The position numbers were made by a program, and so were the translations under genes. Positions 57,705 through 64,000 of a DNA stretch of 64,000 nt are shown piece by piece; position 1 is the first letter of the stretch; every line of letters begins with the position of its first letter. The stretch lies in contig NZ_BAAATZ010000012.1 in NCBI RefSeq assembly GCF_039533685.1, positions 248,001 through 312,000 of the forward strand, in the 5' to 3' direction. This stretch comes from Actinocorallia aurantiaca. Its GTDB lineage: Bacteria > Actinomycetota > Actinomycetes > Streptosporangiales > Streptosporangiaceae. The notes under the pieces were generated by a model. The model saw nothing but the letters and a program-made list of their open reading frames with translations, had not been told where the DNA came from and did not search any database.

Positions 57705-58435
57705 CCCTGCTGGACACGGCACGTACGGACGGACCGGAGACGGCGCGTCCCTCCCTTTCGCTGGAGGACATCGTCGACTCGGCCGCCTCCGCGCTGGAGG
57801 ACGCCTCCCCGCTGGAGATCGTGCGGTGGGCGGCGGCGACCTTCGGCGACCGGATCTGCCTGACGTCCTCGATGTCGGACGCCGCGCTGATCCACCTGGT
57901 GTCCAAGGTCAAGCCCGGTGTCGACGTCCTGTTCGTCGACACCGGCTACCACTTCGCCGAGACCGTCGGGACCCGGGACGCCGTCGAGGCGGTGTACCCG
58001 GTGAACGTCATCAACGTGACGCCCAGCCGGACCGTCGCCGAGCAGGACCGCGACCTCGGGCCGCGCCTGCACGGGCGCAACCCGGACCTGTGCTGCCACC
58101 TGCGCAAGGTCGAGCCGCTCAGCCGCGCGCTGGAGGGCTACATGGCCTGGTTCACCGGCGTGCGCCGGGGCGAGACCCGCTCCCGCAAGGAGATGCGGGT
58201 CGTGGAGTGGGACCGCAAGCGCGAGATGGTGAAGGTCAACCCGATCCTCCACTGGTCCGACGAGGACATGGAGAACTACATCTCCGACAACGGCGTGCTC
58301 GTCAACCCGCTGCACTACGACGACTACCCGTCGATCGGCTGCGAACCGTGCACCTCGCGGGTCGAGCCGGGCGACGATCCCCGCAGCGGCCGCTGGGCCG
58401 GTCTGGGCAAGGTCGAATGCGGCATCCATCTCTGA
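57701..58435 (+). CDS. cysH: Adenylylsulfate (APS) reductase
   Basis: The 244-residue protein has the PAPS/APS reductase fold: CLTSSMSDAALIHLVSKV (P-loop variant), VDVLFVDTGYHFAET and CCHLRKVEPL. IGCEPCTSRVEPGDDPRSGRW follows, then the end ECGIHL with the active-site Cys. The extra Cys pairs (CC and CxxC) are the [4Fe-4S] ligands that mark APS, not PAPS, use. It makes sulfite from adenylylsulfate with thioredoxin as donor. Sulfate adenylyltransferase genes (cysD, cysN) are not adjacent and should lie elsewhere. GTG start, coupled to the zinc-ribbon gene. Confidence 0.95.
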   Translation: MTLLDTARTDGPETARPSLSLEDIVDSAASALEDASPLEIVRWAAATFGDRICLTSSMSDAALIHLVSKVKPGVDVLFVDTGYHFAETVGTRDAVEAVYPVNVINVTPSRTVAEQDRDLGPRLHGRNPDLCCHLRKVEPLSRALEGYMAWFTGVRRGETRSRKEMRVVEWDRKREMVKVNPILHWSDEDMENYISDNGVLVNPLHYDDYPSIGCEPCTSRVEPGDDPRSGRWAGLGKVECGIHL

Positions 58436-59151
58436 GGCCTCCCCTCGTGGCGGTGGCGCACGGGTCACGTGACCCGCGCGCGACCGCCACGGTCGAGTCC
58501 CTCCTGGACCTGGTGCGCGCCCGCGGGCTGGACGTGCGCACCTCCTACCTCGACCACGCGCCGCCCTCCCCCGTCCAGGCTCTGGACGGGCTGGGGGACG
58601 CGGTGGTGATGCCGCTGCTGCTCACCGCCGCCTACCACAGCAAGATCGATCTCCCGGGGGTGCTGGCCACGGCCCGGCGGCGCGACCCCGTGCTGTCCGT
58701 CCGGGTCACCGGCACCCTGGGCCCGCATCCGCTGCTCCTGGACGCCCTGGAGCGGCGTCTGGCCGACGTGGACGCCGTCCCGTCCCCGGACACCGCGGTC
58801 GTCCTGGTCGCGGCGGGCTCGTCGGACCCCTCGGCCAACGCGACGATCGCCGCGACGGCCCGCGCGTGGCGGCGACACGGCTGGTACGACGTGCGCCCCG
58901 CCTACGCCTCGGCCGCCTCCCCCACTCCGGCGGAGGCCGTCCGCTCCCTGTACGCCGCGGGTGCTCCCCGCGTCGTCGTCGCGTCCTACTTCCTGGCGCC
59001 CGGTTACTTCGCCGACAAGGTGCGGGCCTGTGCCGAGGAGGCCGGCGCCCGCGCCGTCTCCCCCGTGCTGGGGGCCGCTCCGGAACTCGCCGACATCATC
59101 GTCGAGCGCTACGAAGGGGTGCTCGTCCAGTCCGAGGCCGCCGCGGGCTGA
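58417..59151 (+). CDS. Sirohydrochlorin chelatase (CbiX/SirB type)
   Basis: The 244-residue protein holds two related halves, as in class II chelatases: PLVAVAHGSRDPRATATVESLLDLV with the active-site His, LTAAYHSKIDLPGVL with the second His, and later VLVAAGSSDPSANAT and VVASYFLAPGYFADKV. It inserts Fe2+ into sirohydrochlorin to make siroheme, the cofactor of the sulfite reductase at the front of the same operon. It overlaps the cysH end by 19 bases from ATG 58417; a later GTG (58447) is an alternative. This gives a coherent reductase-cofactor operon. Confidence 0.9.
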   Translation: MRHPSLRPPLVAVAHGSRDPRATATVESLLDLVRARGLDVRTSYLDHAPPSPVQALDGLGDAVVMPLLLTAAYHSKIDLPGVLATARRRDPVLSVRVTGTLGPHPLLLDALERRLADVDAVPSPDTAVVLVAAGSSDPSANATIAATARAWRRHGWYDVRPAYASAASPTPAEAVRSLYAAGAPRVVVASYFLAPGYFADKVRACAEEAGARAVSPVLGAAPELADIIVERYEGVLVQSEAAAG

Positions 59152-59194
59152 GCCCCTCGCCGGGCTCCCGCGCGCGTGCCATGGCCGGGCTCGT

Positions 59195-59455
59195 CTACCA
59201 GCGGTTGAAGGGCGCGGACCCGCCGTGGGCGAAGCCCTGCCGCGCGGGGCCCTGCAGCGCCCGGGCGACCTCCGGCTCCAGGCCCAGCAGGCCGGTCACC
59301 GCGTCGGCCTCGTGCACGCTCATCTGCTGCTGGCCCAGCAGTGCGGACGTGGTCCACACGGTGTGCTGGTCGACCGCCGCCGCGATCTCCGAGAAGGTCA
59401 GCCCCTTCGCGGCCTTGGCCGCCAGGATGAGCTCCATCGCCCGCATCTTGTCCAT
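59195..59455 (-). pseudogene. Cyanase N-terminal domain only (truncated cynS)
   Basis: The 86-residue frame reads MRAMELILAAKAAKGLTFSEIAAAV, TTSALLGQQQMSVHEADAVTGLLGLEPEVARAL, the N-terminal helical domain of cyanase. A full cyanase is about 150 residues, with a C-terminal domain that makes the catalytic Arg-Glu-Ser site in a decamer. Here the frame ends with GFAHGGSAPFNRW and a stop, and no cyanase C-terminal sequence follows in any frame. The gene is therefore truncated: either a pseudogene, or a stand-alone DNA-binding-like helical domain. It lies between the sulfite operon and conservon 2. Confidence 0.72.
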
Positions 59456-59729
59456 GGGACGAACGCTAACGGCGTCCGGTTTCGAGCACGTGAAGTGCAG
59501 ATCACACGGTGACACCGATAACACTACTTTCTCTCATTTCGAGATACTTATCGACGGTTATCCGAGGGTTCGACTTTGATGGTGAATTTCGCATAAAAGT
59601 TGCGGAATTCGTCCCATCTCGGTCAGATGATCTCTATAACGTTGATCGACAACGGGGGTCTCCCCCTGGTCCGGCCCGGCACGCCTTCGCGGAGGGCCCG
59701 TCCGAGCAGCCCTAGGAACCGAGAGTCCG
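59456..59729. other. Intergenic region, 274 bases, AT-rich promoter zone
   Basis: No gene is seen. About 59,510-59,650 is notably AT-rich for this genome (runs such as ACACTACTTTCTCTCATTTC and CATAAAAGTTGCGG). It probably holds the promoters of the truncated cyanase gene and of conservon 2, whose first gene starts at 59730. I did not fix -35 and -10 boxes. Confidence 0.4.
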
Positions 59730-61094
59730 ATGCTTCCCGTTCTGACGTCACCGTCGGCCCTCCACCGGAACCGGATCCTCCTCCGGGTGCTGGTGGCGGG
59801 ACTCGTCATCCTCCTCGGCGCGCAGATCTCCCTGGCGACGGACGCGGCGGCGCGCGCGGCGGCCGCGGCGGGGCTCCTGGTCGCCGCCGGGCTCGCCGCC
59901 TCGCTGACCATGGCGCAACGCCGGCACGACGCGGACCTCGAGCAGGCGGCCCTGCGGGAGCGGCAGTGGACCCACGCCTGGTCGGAACTGCGCGGAGCCG
60001 CCGCCGAGCTGGTCAGGGAACGCCTCCCGTCCGTGCTGGAGGGCAGGGAGATGCCGCCCGCGACGCGGGCGCCCTCCGATCCCGTCCTGGCCGAACTGCT
60101 CGACGAGGCCGTCACCATGGCGGTCGGCGCCGCCAAGCGGGGAGCCGACCGGGAGGAGTCGCTGCGCCTGGTGGTCGTCTCGCTGGCCCGGCGGGCCCAG
60201 GCCGCCGCGCACCGGGTGCAGGCCGCCGCCTCCTTGCTGTCCGACCGGCACTCCGACCCCGACGTCGTCGAGGCGTGCATGGCCGTCGACCATGAGGCCG
60301 CGCAGCAGGGGCGGCACGCCCAGAGCCTGGCGGTGCTGTGCGGCGAGTGGCCGGGGCAGCAGTGGCAGGAGCCGCTGGCGTTCGTGGACGTGGTGCGGTC
60401 CGCCGCCGCCCGGATCGTGGCGTTCCGCCGGATCGAGGTGACCGGCGACCCCGACCTGGCGGCCTCCGCCCCCGTCGTCGAACCGCTCATCCACCTGCTG
60501 GCCGAGACCCTGGCCAACGCCACCCAGTCCTCGCCGCCGAGCAGCATGGTGACGGTGGCGGTGCGGGCCGTCGAACGCGGCGTGGTCGTGCAGATCGACG
60601 ACGGCGGGGTCGGCATGGACGACCACCGGCTGGAGGCGGCCAGGAGGATCGCCTCCGGGGAACGCGAGGTCGGCCTGAGCCAGGTCGGCGAGATCCCCCA
60701 GACCGGGCTCCCGGTGATCGGACACTACGTCCGCAGGCACGGATTCGTGGTGGACCTCGCGCACTCCCCCTACGGCGGGGTCCGGGTCGTCCTGCTCGTC
60801 CCCGAACAGTTCGTCCAGACGCTGGAGCCGGCCGGCACCCGCAGGACCCCCGAACCGCGGGAGGCCCCGCGCCCAGCCGCCTCCGCCGCCCCACCCGCGC
60901 CGACGGCCACCACCGCCTCCGGACTCCCGCTCCGCCGTCGCCGCCGCCGCGAGGAGCAGCCGCCTCCCGCGCCGACGGCCCCGCCCGTGCCCGACCGGGC
61001 CGCGCAGAGCCCCGAGGACGCCGCCCGCTGGGCCGGCGCCTTCTTCACCGACCCCGGAGCACAGGCCCCAGACAGTCAGGATGGAGCGCAGTAA
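59730..61094 (+). CDS. cvnA: Conservon sensor kinase-like protein (CvnA type, short form)
   Basis: The 454-residue membrane protein has two adjacent helices (ILLRVLVAGLVILLGAQI, AAGLLVAAGLAASLTMA; residues 16-60) and no large external sensor domain, unlike the NIT-bearing cvnA at 30900. A helical region is followed by a histidine-kinase-type ATPase: LLAETLANATQSSPPSS (N box) and VVQIDDGGVGMDD (G1 box). A Pro/Ala-rich tail follows. There is no clear phospho-acceptor His. It heads conservon 2; the cvnB gene begins at the base after its stop. Signal type is unknown, perhaps from inside the cell or the membrane. Confidence 0.88.
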   Translation: MLPVLTSPSALHRNRILLRVLVAGLVILLGAQISLATDAAARAAAAAGLLVAAGLAASLTMAQRRHDADLEQAALRERQWTHAWSELRGAAAELVRERLPSVLEGREMPPATRAPSDPVLAELLDEAVTMAVGAAKRGADREESLRLVVVSLARRAQAAAHRVQAAASLLSDRHSDPDVVEACMAVDHEAAQQGRHAQSLAVLCGEWPGQQWQEPLAFVDVVRSAAARIVAFRRIEVTGDPDLAASAPVVEPLIHLLAETLANATQSSPPSSMVTVAVRAVERGVVVQIDDGGVGMDDHRLEAARRIASGEREVGLSQVGEIPQTGLPVIGHYVRRHGFVVDLAHSPYGGVRVVLLVPEQFVQTLEPAGTRRTPEPREAPRPAASAAPPAPTATTASGLPLRRRRRREEQPPPAPTAPPVPDRAAQSPEDAARWAGAFFTDPGAQAPDSQDGAQ

Positions 61095-61493
61095 ATGATG
61101 CAGGACGACGAGTGGATGCTCGCCGAGGTCACCGGAGTCCCCAACGTGCGGCACGCGATGGTGCTCAGCTCCGACGGGCTGGTGAAGGTCGCCTCCGCGG
61201 GGCTGCACCGCGACGAGGCCGACCGGCTGGCCGCCGCCTGCTCCGGCCTGCACTCGCTGGGACGGAGCCTGGCGGGCCAGTACGGCAGCGGCGCGGGCGA
61301 CGTCCGGCAGGTCGTCGTGGAGATCGACGGCGGGTTCGTGTTCCTGCGCGCGGCCGGGCAGGGCTCGCAGCTCGCGGTCGTCACCACCGCGGGCGTGGAT
61401 CCGGCGCTGATCTCCCAGCAGATGGCCGTCCAGGTGCGCAAGATCGGTGAGAGCACGCTGGCCACGCCCGCGCGGGGAGACCTCGGTCGGTGA
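61095..61493 (+). CDS. cvnB: Conservon roadblock/LC7 protein (CvnB type)
   Basis: The 132-residue roadblock domain is DEWMLAEVTGVPNVRHAMVLSSDGLVKVAS, then CSGLHSLGRSLAGQY and VVVEIDGGFVFLRAAGQGSQLAVVTTAGVDPALISQQMAVQVRK. It is probably the activator or scaffold of the CvnD GTPase encoded two genes on. It overlaps the cvnC start by 4 bases and starts exactly after the cvnA stop. Confidence 0.92.
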   Translation: MMQDDEWMLAEVTGVPNVRHAMVLSSDGLVKVASAGLHRDEADRLAAACSGLHSLGRSLAGQYGSGAGDVRQVVVEIDGGFVFLRAAGQGSQLAVVTTAGVDPALISQQMAVQVRKIGESTLATPARGDLGR

Positions 61494-61843
61494 CCGAAGG
61501 CGACTACCGGGACCAGCCGCTGCGCCCGTACGTGCTCACCTCGGGCCGGGCGCAGCCGAGCCGCAACTGGATCGGGGTGGACACCCTCCTGGTCGCCGCC
61601 CCCGGCGCGGACCCGCTGCCGGTGACCGCCAGCCGCCAGGAGATCGCCCTGCTCAGGCTGTGCGGCGGCCTGCTGTCGGTCGCCGAGGCCGCCGCCCACC
61701 TGGCGCTGCCCGTCAGCGTGGTGAAGGTGCTGGCCTCCGACCTGATGGACTCCGGCCGCCTCCAGACCCGCTCGCGCGCCGCCGAACGTCCGGACGCCGC
61801 GCTGCTCGAGGAGGTGCTGAGTGGACTCCGCGACCTCGGCTGA
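61490..61843 (+). CDS. cvnC: Conservon DUF742 protein (CvnC type)
   Basis: This 117-residue DUF742 protein has QPLRPYVLTSGRAQPSRNWIGVDTLLVA, then EIALLRLCGGLLSVAEAAAHLALPVSVVKVLASDLMDSGRLQTRS, the same winged-helix-like pattern as the conservon 1 copy at 30158. The two copies differ strongly in sequence, so these are old paralogues rather than a recent duplication. GTG start, coupled to cvnB (GTGA) and overlapping cvnD by 23 bases. Confidence 0.9.
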   Translation: MTEGDYRDQPLRPYVLTSGRAQPSRNWIGVDTLLVAAPGADPLPVTASRQEIALLRLCGGLLSVAEAAAHLALPVSVVKVLASDLMDSGRLQTRSRAAERPDAALLEEVLSGLRDLG

Positions 61844-62429
61844 CCGGCGCTACCTGCCGGACACCGTCCAGCGCTCGGTGAAGATCCTCGTCCTGGGGAG
61901 CTTCGGCGTCGGCAAGACCACGCTGATCGGCTCGGTCAGCGAGATCCCGCCGCTGCACACCGAGGAGGTCATGAGCGACGCGGGCGTCGGCGTGGACGAC
62001 CTGACCGGGATCAGCCGCAAGACCCGCACCACGGTGGCGCTCGACTTCGGGCGGATCACCCTGAACCGGCGCATCGCCCTCTACCTGTACGGGGCGCCCG
62101 GCCAGCAGCGGTTCTGGGACCTGTGGGAGGGGCTGGCCGAAGGCGCCCTCGGAGTGCTGGTCCTCGTCGACACCCGGCGGCTGGAGGACGCCTTCGACGT
62201 GCTCGACCAACTGGAGCGGCTGGAGAGGCTCCCGTACGTCGTCGCCGTCAACCACTTCCCCGACTCCCTGGCCCACCCGGTCGAGGAGTTGCGCGAGGCG
62301 CTCGACCTGCCCCCGCACGTCCCCGTCGTCGACTGCGTCGCCCCGGACCGCAGCACGTCCCTGACGGCCCTCACCACTCTCACCGACCATGCGATGCGCG
62401 TGCTCGCCGCACGGAAGGCGCCTTCGTGA
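61821..62429 (+). CDS. cvnD: Conservon small GTPase (CvnD type)
   Basis: The 202-residue protein has the P-loop LVLGSFGVGKTTLIG (residues 24-38), TTVALDFGRI, LYLYGAPGQQRFWDLW (G3-like) and VLVLVDTRRLEDAFDV, with a poor G4 (VAVNHFPDS). It is similar to the CvnD encoded at 29569. It shares a 4-base overlap with the following P450 gene (GTGA), which ties the cytochromes to the conservon. The start GTG 61821 overlaps cvnC. Confidence 0.92.
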   Translation: MDSATSADRRYLPDTVQRSVKILVLGSFGVGKTTLIGSVSEIPPLHTEEVMSDAGVGVDDLTGISRKTRTTVALDFGRITLNRRIALYLYGAPGQQRFWDLWEGLAEGALGVLVLVDTRRLEDAFDVLDQLERLERLPYVVAVNHFPDSLAHPVEELREALDLPPHVPVVDCVAPDRSTSLTALTTLTDHAMRVLAARKAPS

Positions 62430-63655
62430 CCTCACCCGCCCCCACACCGCTGTCCGACACCACGATGACGGCCGACCCGGCCGCGGTGTTCGCCCGGCTG
62501 CGCGCCGAACAGGGCCACGTCGCCTGGGTCGAACTGGAGCCCGGCGTCGGCGCGTGGCTCGTGATGGGTTACCCCGAGATCCTCACCATCACCAAGCAGG
62601 AGCGCCTGTACTCCCGGGACGCCCGCAACTGGCGGCTGTTCCGGAACGGGACCGTCCCGCCGGACTCGGCGCTCGGCCCGATGATGTTCTTCCGCGACAA
62701 CGTCATCGGCTACGACGGGGCCGCGCACGCCCGGCTGCGCCGCCCGCTGGACGCCGCGGTCTCCTCCGTCGACCAGCGGCGGATGCGGCGCTCCGTCGAG
62801 CGGATCTGCGACCTGCTCATCGGCGACTTCGCCGTGCGCGGGCGCGCCGACCTGGTCGCCGACTACGCGGTGATCGTGCCGATGCTGGCCATCGCCGACC
62901 TGTTCGGCCTGGACACCATGCAGGGTCACGACCTGCTCGTGGCGATGCAGGCGCTGTTCGGCTCCGCCGAGGACGCCCAGGAGGGCAACCGCCGCTTCGA
63001 GGAACTGCTCGGCGGGGCGCTGGAGGCACGGCGGCGGACCCCGGCCGCCGACCTGACCACCGCGCTGCTGCGCCACCCCGACCTGCGCGGAGACGCCGAG
63101 GTGCTGCAGTCGATGGTCGTGATGGTCTCGGCCGGCTACCACACCACCATCTCGTGGATCGCCCAGTCGCTGCGGCTGATGCTCACCGACCCGAGGTTCG
63201 CCGCCCGGGTCCGCGGCGGGCGGCTCGGCGTCGACGACGCCCTCGACGAGGCGCTGTGGCGGGACCCTCCGATGTACAACATGCCGGCCAGGTACGCGCT
63301 GCGCGACGTCCAGCTGGGCGGGCGGTGGATCCAGCGGGGGGACGCGCTCGTCCTCGGCCTGGCCGCCGCGGGCCACGACCCCCGCGTGCACTCCGGGCAC
63401 CAGGAGAGGGAGGTCGGCAACCGGTCCCACCTGGCCTGGTCGGCGGGGCCGCACTCCTGCCCCGGACGCGTCCCGGCGCGGCTGATCACCCGCACCGCCG
63501 TCGAGACCGTCCTGCACCGGCTGCCCGGCCTGGCCCTGACCGCCCCCGCCGACGGCATCCCGCTGACCCCGTCGCCGTGGACGCGCTGCCCGGCCTCCCT
63601 TCCCGTCTCCTTCTCCGTCCCGGTTCCCGCCGGATCCGGGACGACCACTCCCTGA
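62426..63655 (+). CDS. Cytochrome P450 of the conservon operon (CvnE-like)
   Basis: The 409-residue P450 has I-helix VSAGYHTT (residues about 235-242), EALWR (ExxR) and the heme loop WSAGPHSCPG. The heme loop has Trp where Phe is usual, with the Cys ligand conserved. It starts TSPAPTPLSDTTMTADPAAVFARLR. P450 genes directly after cvnD occur in some S. coelicolor conservons. The oxidised substrate is unknown. Translation is coupled to cvnD by GTGA at 62426-62429. It is followed by a second P450 gene after 22 bases. Confidence 0.93.
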   Translation: MTSPAPTPLSDTTMTADPAAVFARLRAEQGHVAWVELEPGVGAWLVMGYPEILTITKQERLYSRDARNWRLFRNGTVPPDSALGPMMFFRDNVIGYDGAAHARLRRPLDAAVSSVDQRRMRRSVERICDLLIGDFAVRGRADLVADYAVIVPMLAIADLFGLDTMQGHDLLVAMQALFGSAEDAQEGNRRFEELLGGALEARRRTPAADLTTALLRHPDLRGDAEVLQSMVVMVSAGYHTTISWIAQSLRLMLTDPRFAARVRGGRLGVDDALDEALWRDPPMYNMPARYALRDVQLGGRWIQRGDALVLGLAAAGHDPRVHSGHQEREVGNRSHLAWSAGPHSCPGRVPARLITRTAVETVLHRLPGLALTAPADGIPLTPSPWTRCPASLPVSFSVPVPAGSGTTTP

Positions 63656-63677
63656 CCGCACCTTCCGGAGGAAGCAC

Positions 63678-64000
63678 ATGACCGCCCCCAGCCCCGAGAT
63701 CCCCGTCGTCGTCCTCGACCCGACCGGCGCCGACCACCACGGAGAGGCCGCCCGGATGCGCGAACTCGGCCCGGTCGTGCGGATCGTGCTGCCGGGCGAC
63801 GTCCCCGCCTGGGCCGTCACCCGCCACGACCTCGTCGCGGACCTGGTGCGCAACCCGCTGGTCAGCAAGGACTGGCGGAGGTGGAACGAGATCAAGGAGG
63901 GCCGCATCCCCGACGGCTGGCCGCTGATCGGCATGGTCGCGGTCACCAACATGGTCACCGCGGACGGGGCCGAGCACCACCGGCTGCGCCGGCTCGTCAC
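63678..64000 (+). CDS. Second cytochrome P450 of the conservon operon, 5' part
   Basis: The first 107 residues are visible: IPVVVLDPTGADHHGEAARMRELGPVVRIVLPGDVPAWAVTRHDLVADLVRNPLVSKDW, then MVAVTNMVTADGAEHHRLRRLVT. The last part is the B'-C helix region of a P450 (HxxxR, which contacts the heme propionates). The heme loop lies outside the window. GGAGG precedes the ATG (63667-63671). Together with the preceding gene it forms a P450 pair, as known from other conservons. Confidence 0.85.
   Translation, partial: MTAPSPEIPVVVLDPTGADHHGEAARMRELGPVVRIVLPGDVPAWAVTRHDLVADLVRNPLVSKDWRRWNEIKEGRIPDGWPLIGMVAVTNMVTADGAEHHRLRRLV

Noticed and set aside
59456..59729. AT-rich island before conservon 2 as a horizontal-transfer boundary or att site
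   Set aside because: No repeat, integrase or tRNA end is seen. A promoter region is the simpler explanation.

Overview
The window is very GC-rich, with tightly packed genes, many GTG starts and frequent 4-bp start/stop overlaps. It carries a WhiB protein, an F420-type reductase family member, an HspR-type operator (HAIR) at lon, a DtxR/IdeR-type iron box and two 'conservon' (cvn) operons. Together these point to a filamentous actinomycete. An Actinomadura-like or Streptosporangiales member is my best guess, by inference only. I saw no rRNA, tRNA, IS element or phage gene. Several genes appear leaderless, with a TANNNT box 6-8 bases before the start codon.

Region 1 (1-12.3 kb): the end of a short-chain dehydrogenase, a secreted trypsin-fold protein that has lost its catalytic His and Ser, an orphan GroES-like gene, an aldehyde dehydrogenase, a split RibD-like deaminase/reductase pair, a large LuxR-type regulator, sbcDC (SbcC carries a repeat-like insertion) and a Ddn-family protein. 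Region 2 (12.3-19.3 kb): lon with a perfect HspR operator; a WYL regulator divergent from an epoxide hydrolase and an AlkZ-related HTH_42 protein, with a long palindrome between them; then two gene remnants fused tail to tail.

Region 3 (19.6-33.3 kb): small housekeeping and membrane genes (MmcQ/YjbR, DinB, a short MgtE, DUF3817, MFS, DUF1540, SDR, glutathione peroxidase), two tandem paralogous ~50-residue membrane proteins, an LCP cell-wall ligase, an ABC exporter and conservon 1 (cvnA-D). Region 4 (33.3-47.1 kb): a three-module CbxX-type AAA protein divergent from conservon 1, a DrrAB-like ABC-2 exporter with its TetR repressor and twin operators, a PolA-like polymerase, a two-repeat CRISPR relic, rsgA behind a possible leader peptide, a GDSL hydrolase, a metallophosphatase and YccF.

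Region 5 (47.1-53.3 kb): a probable ether-lipid/glycerolipid locus (lipid kinase, alkyl-DHAP-synthase-like flavoprotein, TetR, glycerol-3-phosphate dehydrogenase), an iron-box-preceded sucrase/ferredoxin-like protein and a whiB gene with a structured 5' UTR. Region 6 (53.3-64 kb): a phosphotriesterase homologue missing two metal ligands, a BrkB membrane protein, the sulfite-assimilation operon (Cys-rich microprotein, Cys-containing leader peptide, sulfite reductase, zinc ribbon, cysH, sirohydrochlorin chelatase), a truncated cyanase, and conservon 2 followed by two cytochrome P450 genes, the last cut by the window edge.

Most notable: the epoxide hydrolase/AlkZ-like pair under a WYL regulator, the triple-AAA protein facing a conservon, the microprotein and leader peptide of the sulfite operon, the decayed CRISPR-like pairs without cas genes, and a set of pseudo-enzymes with lost catalytic residues.
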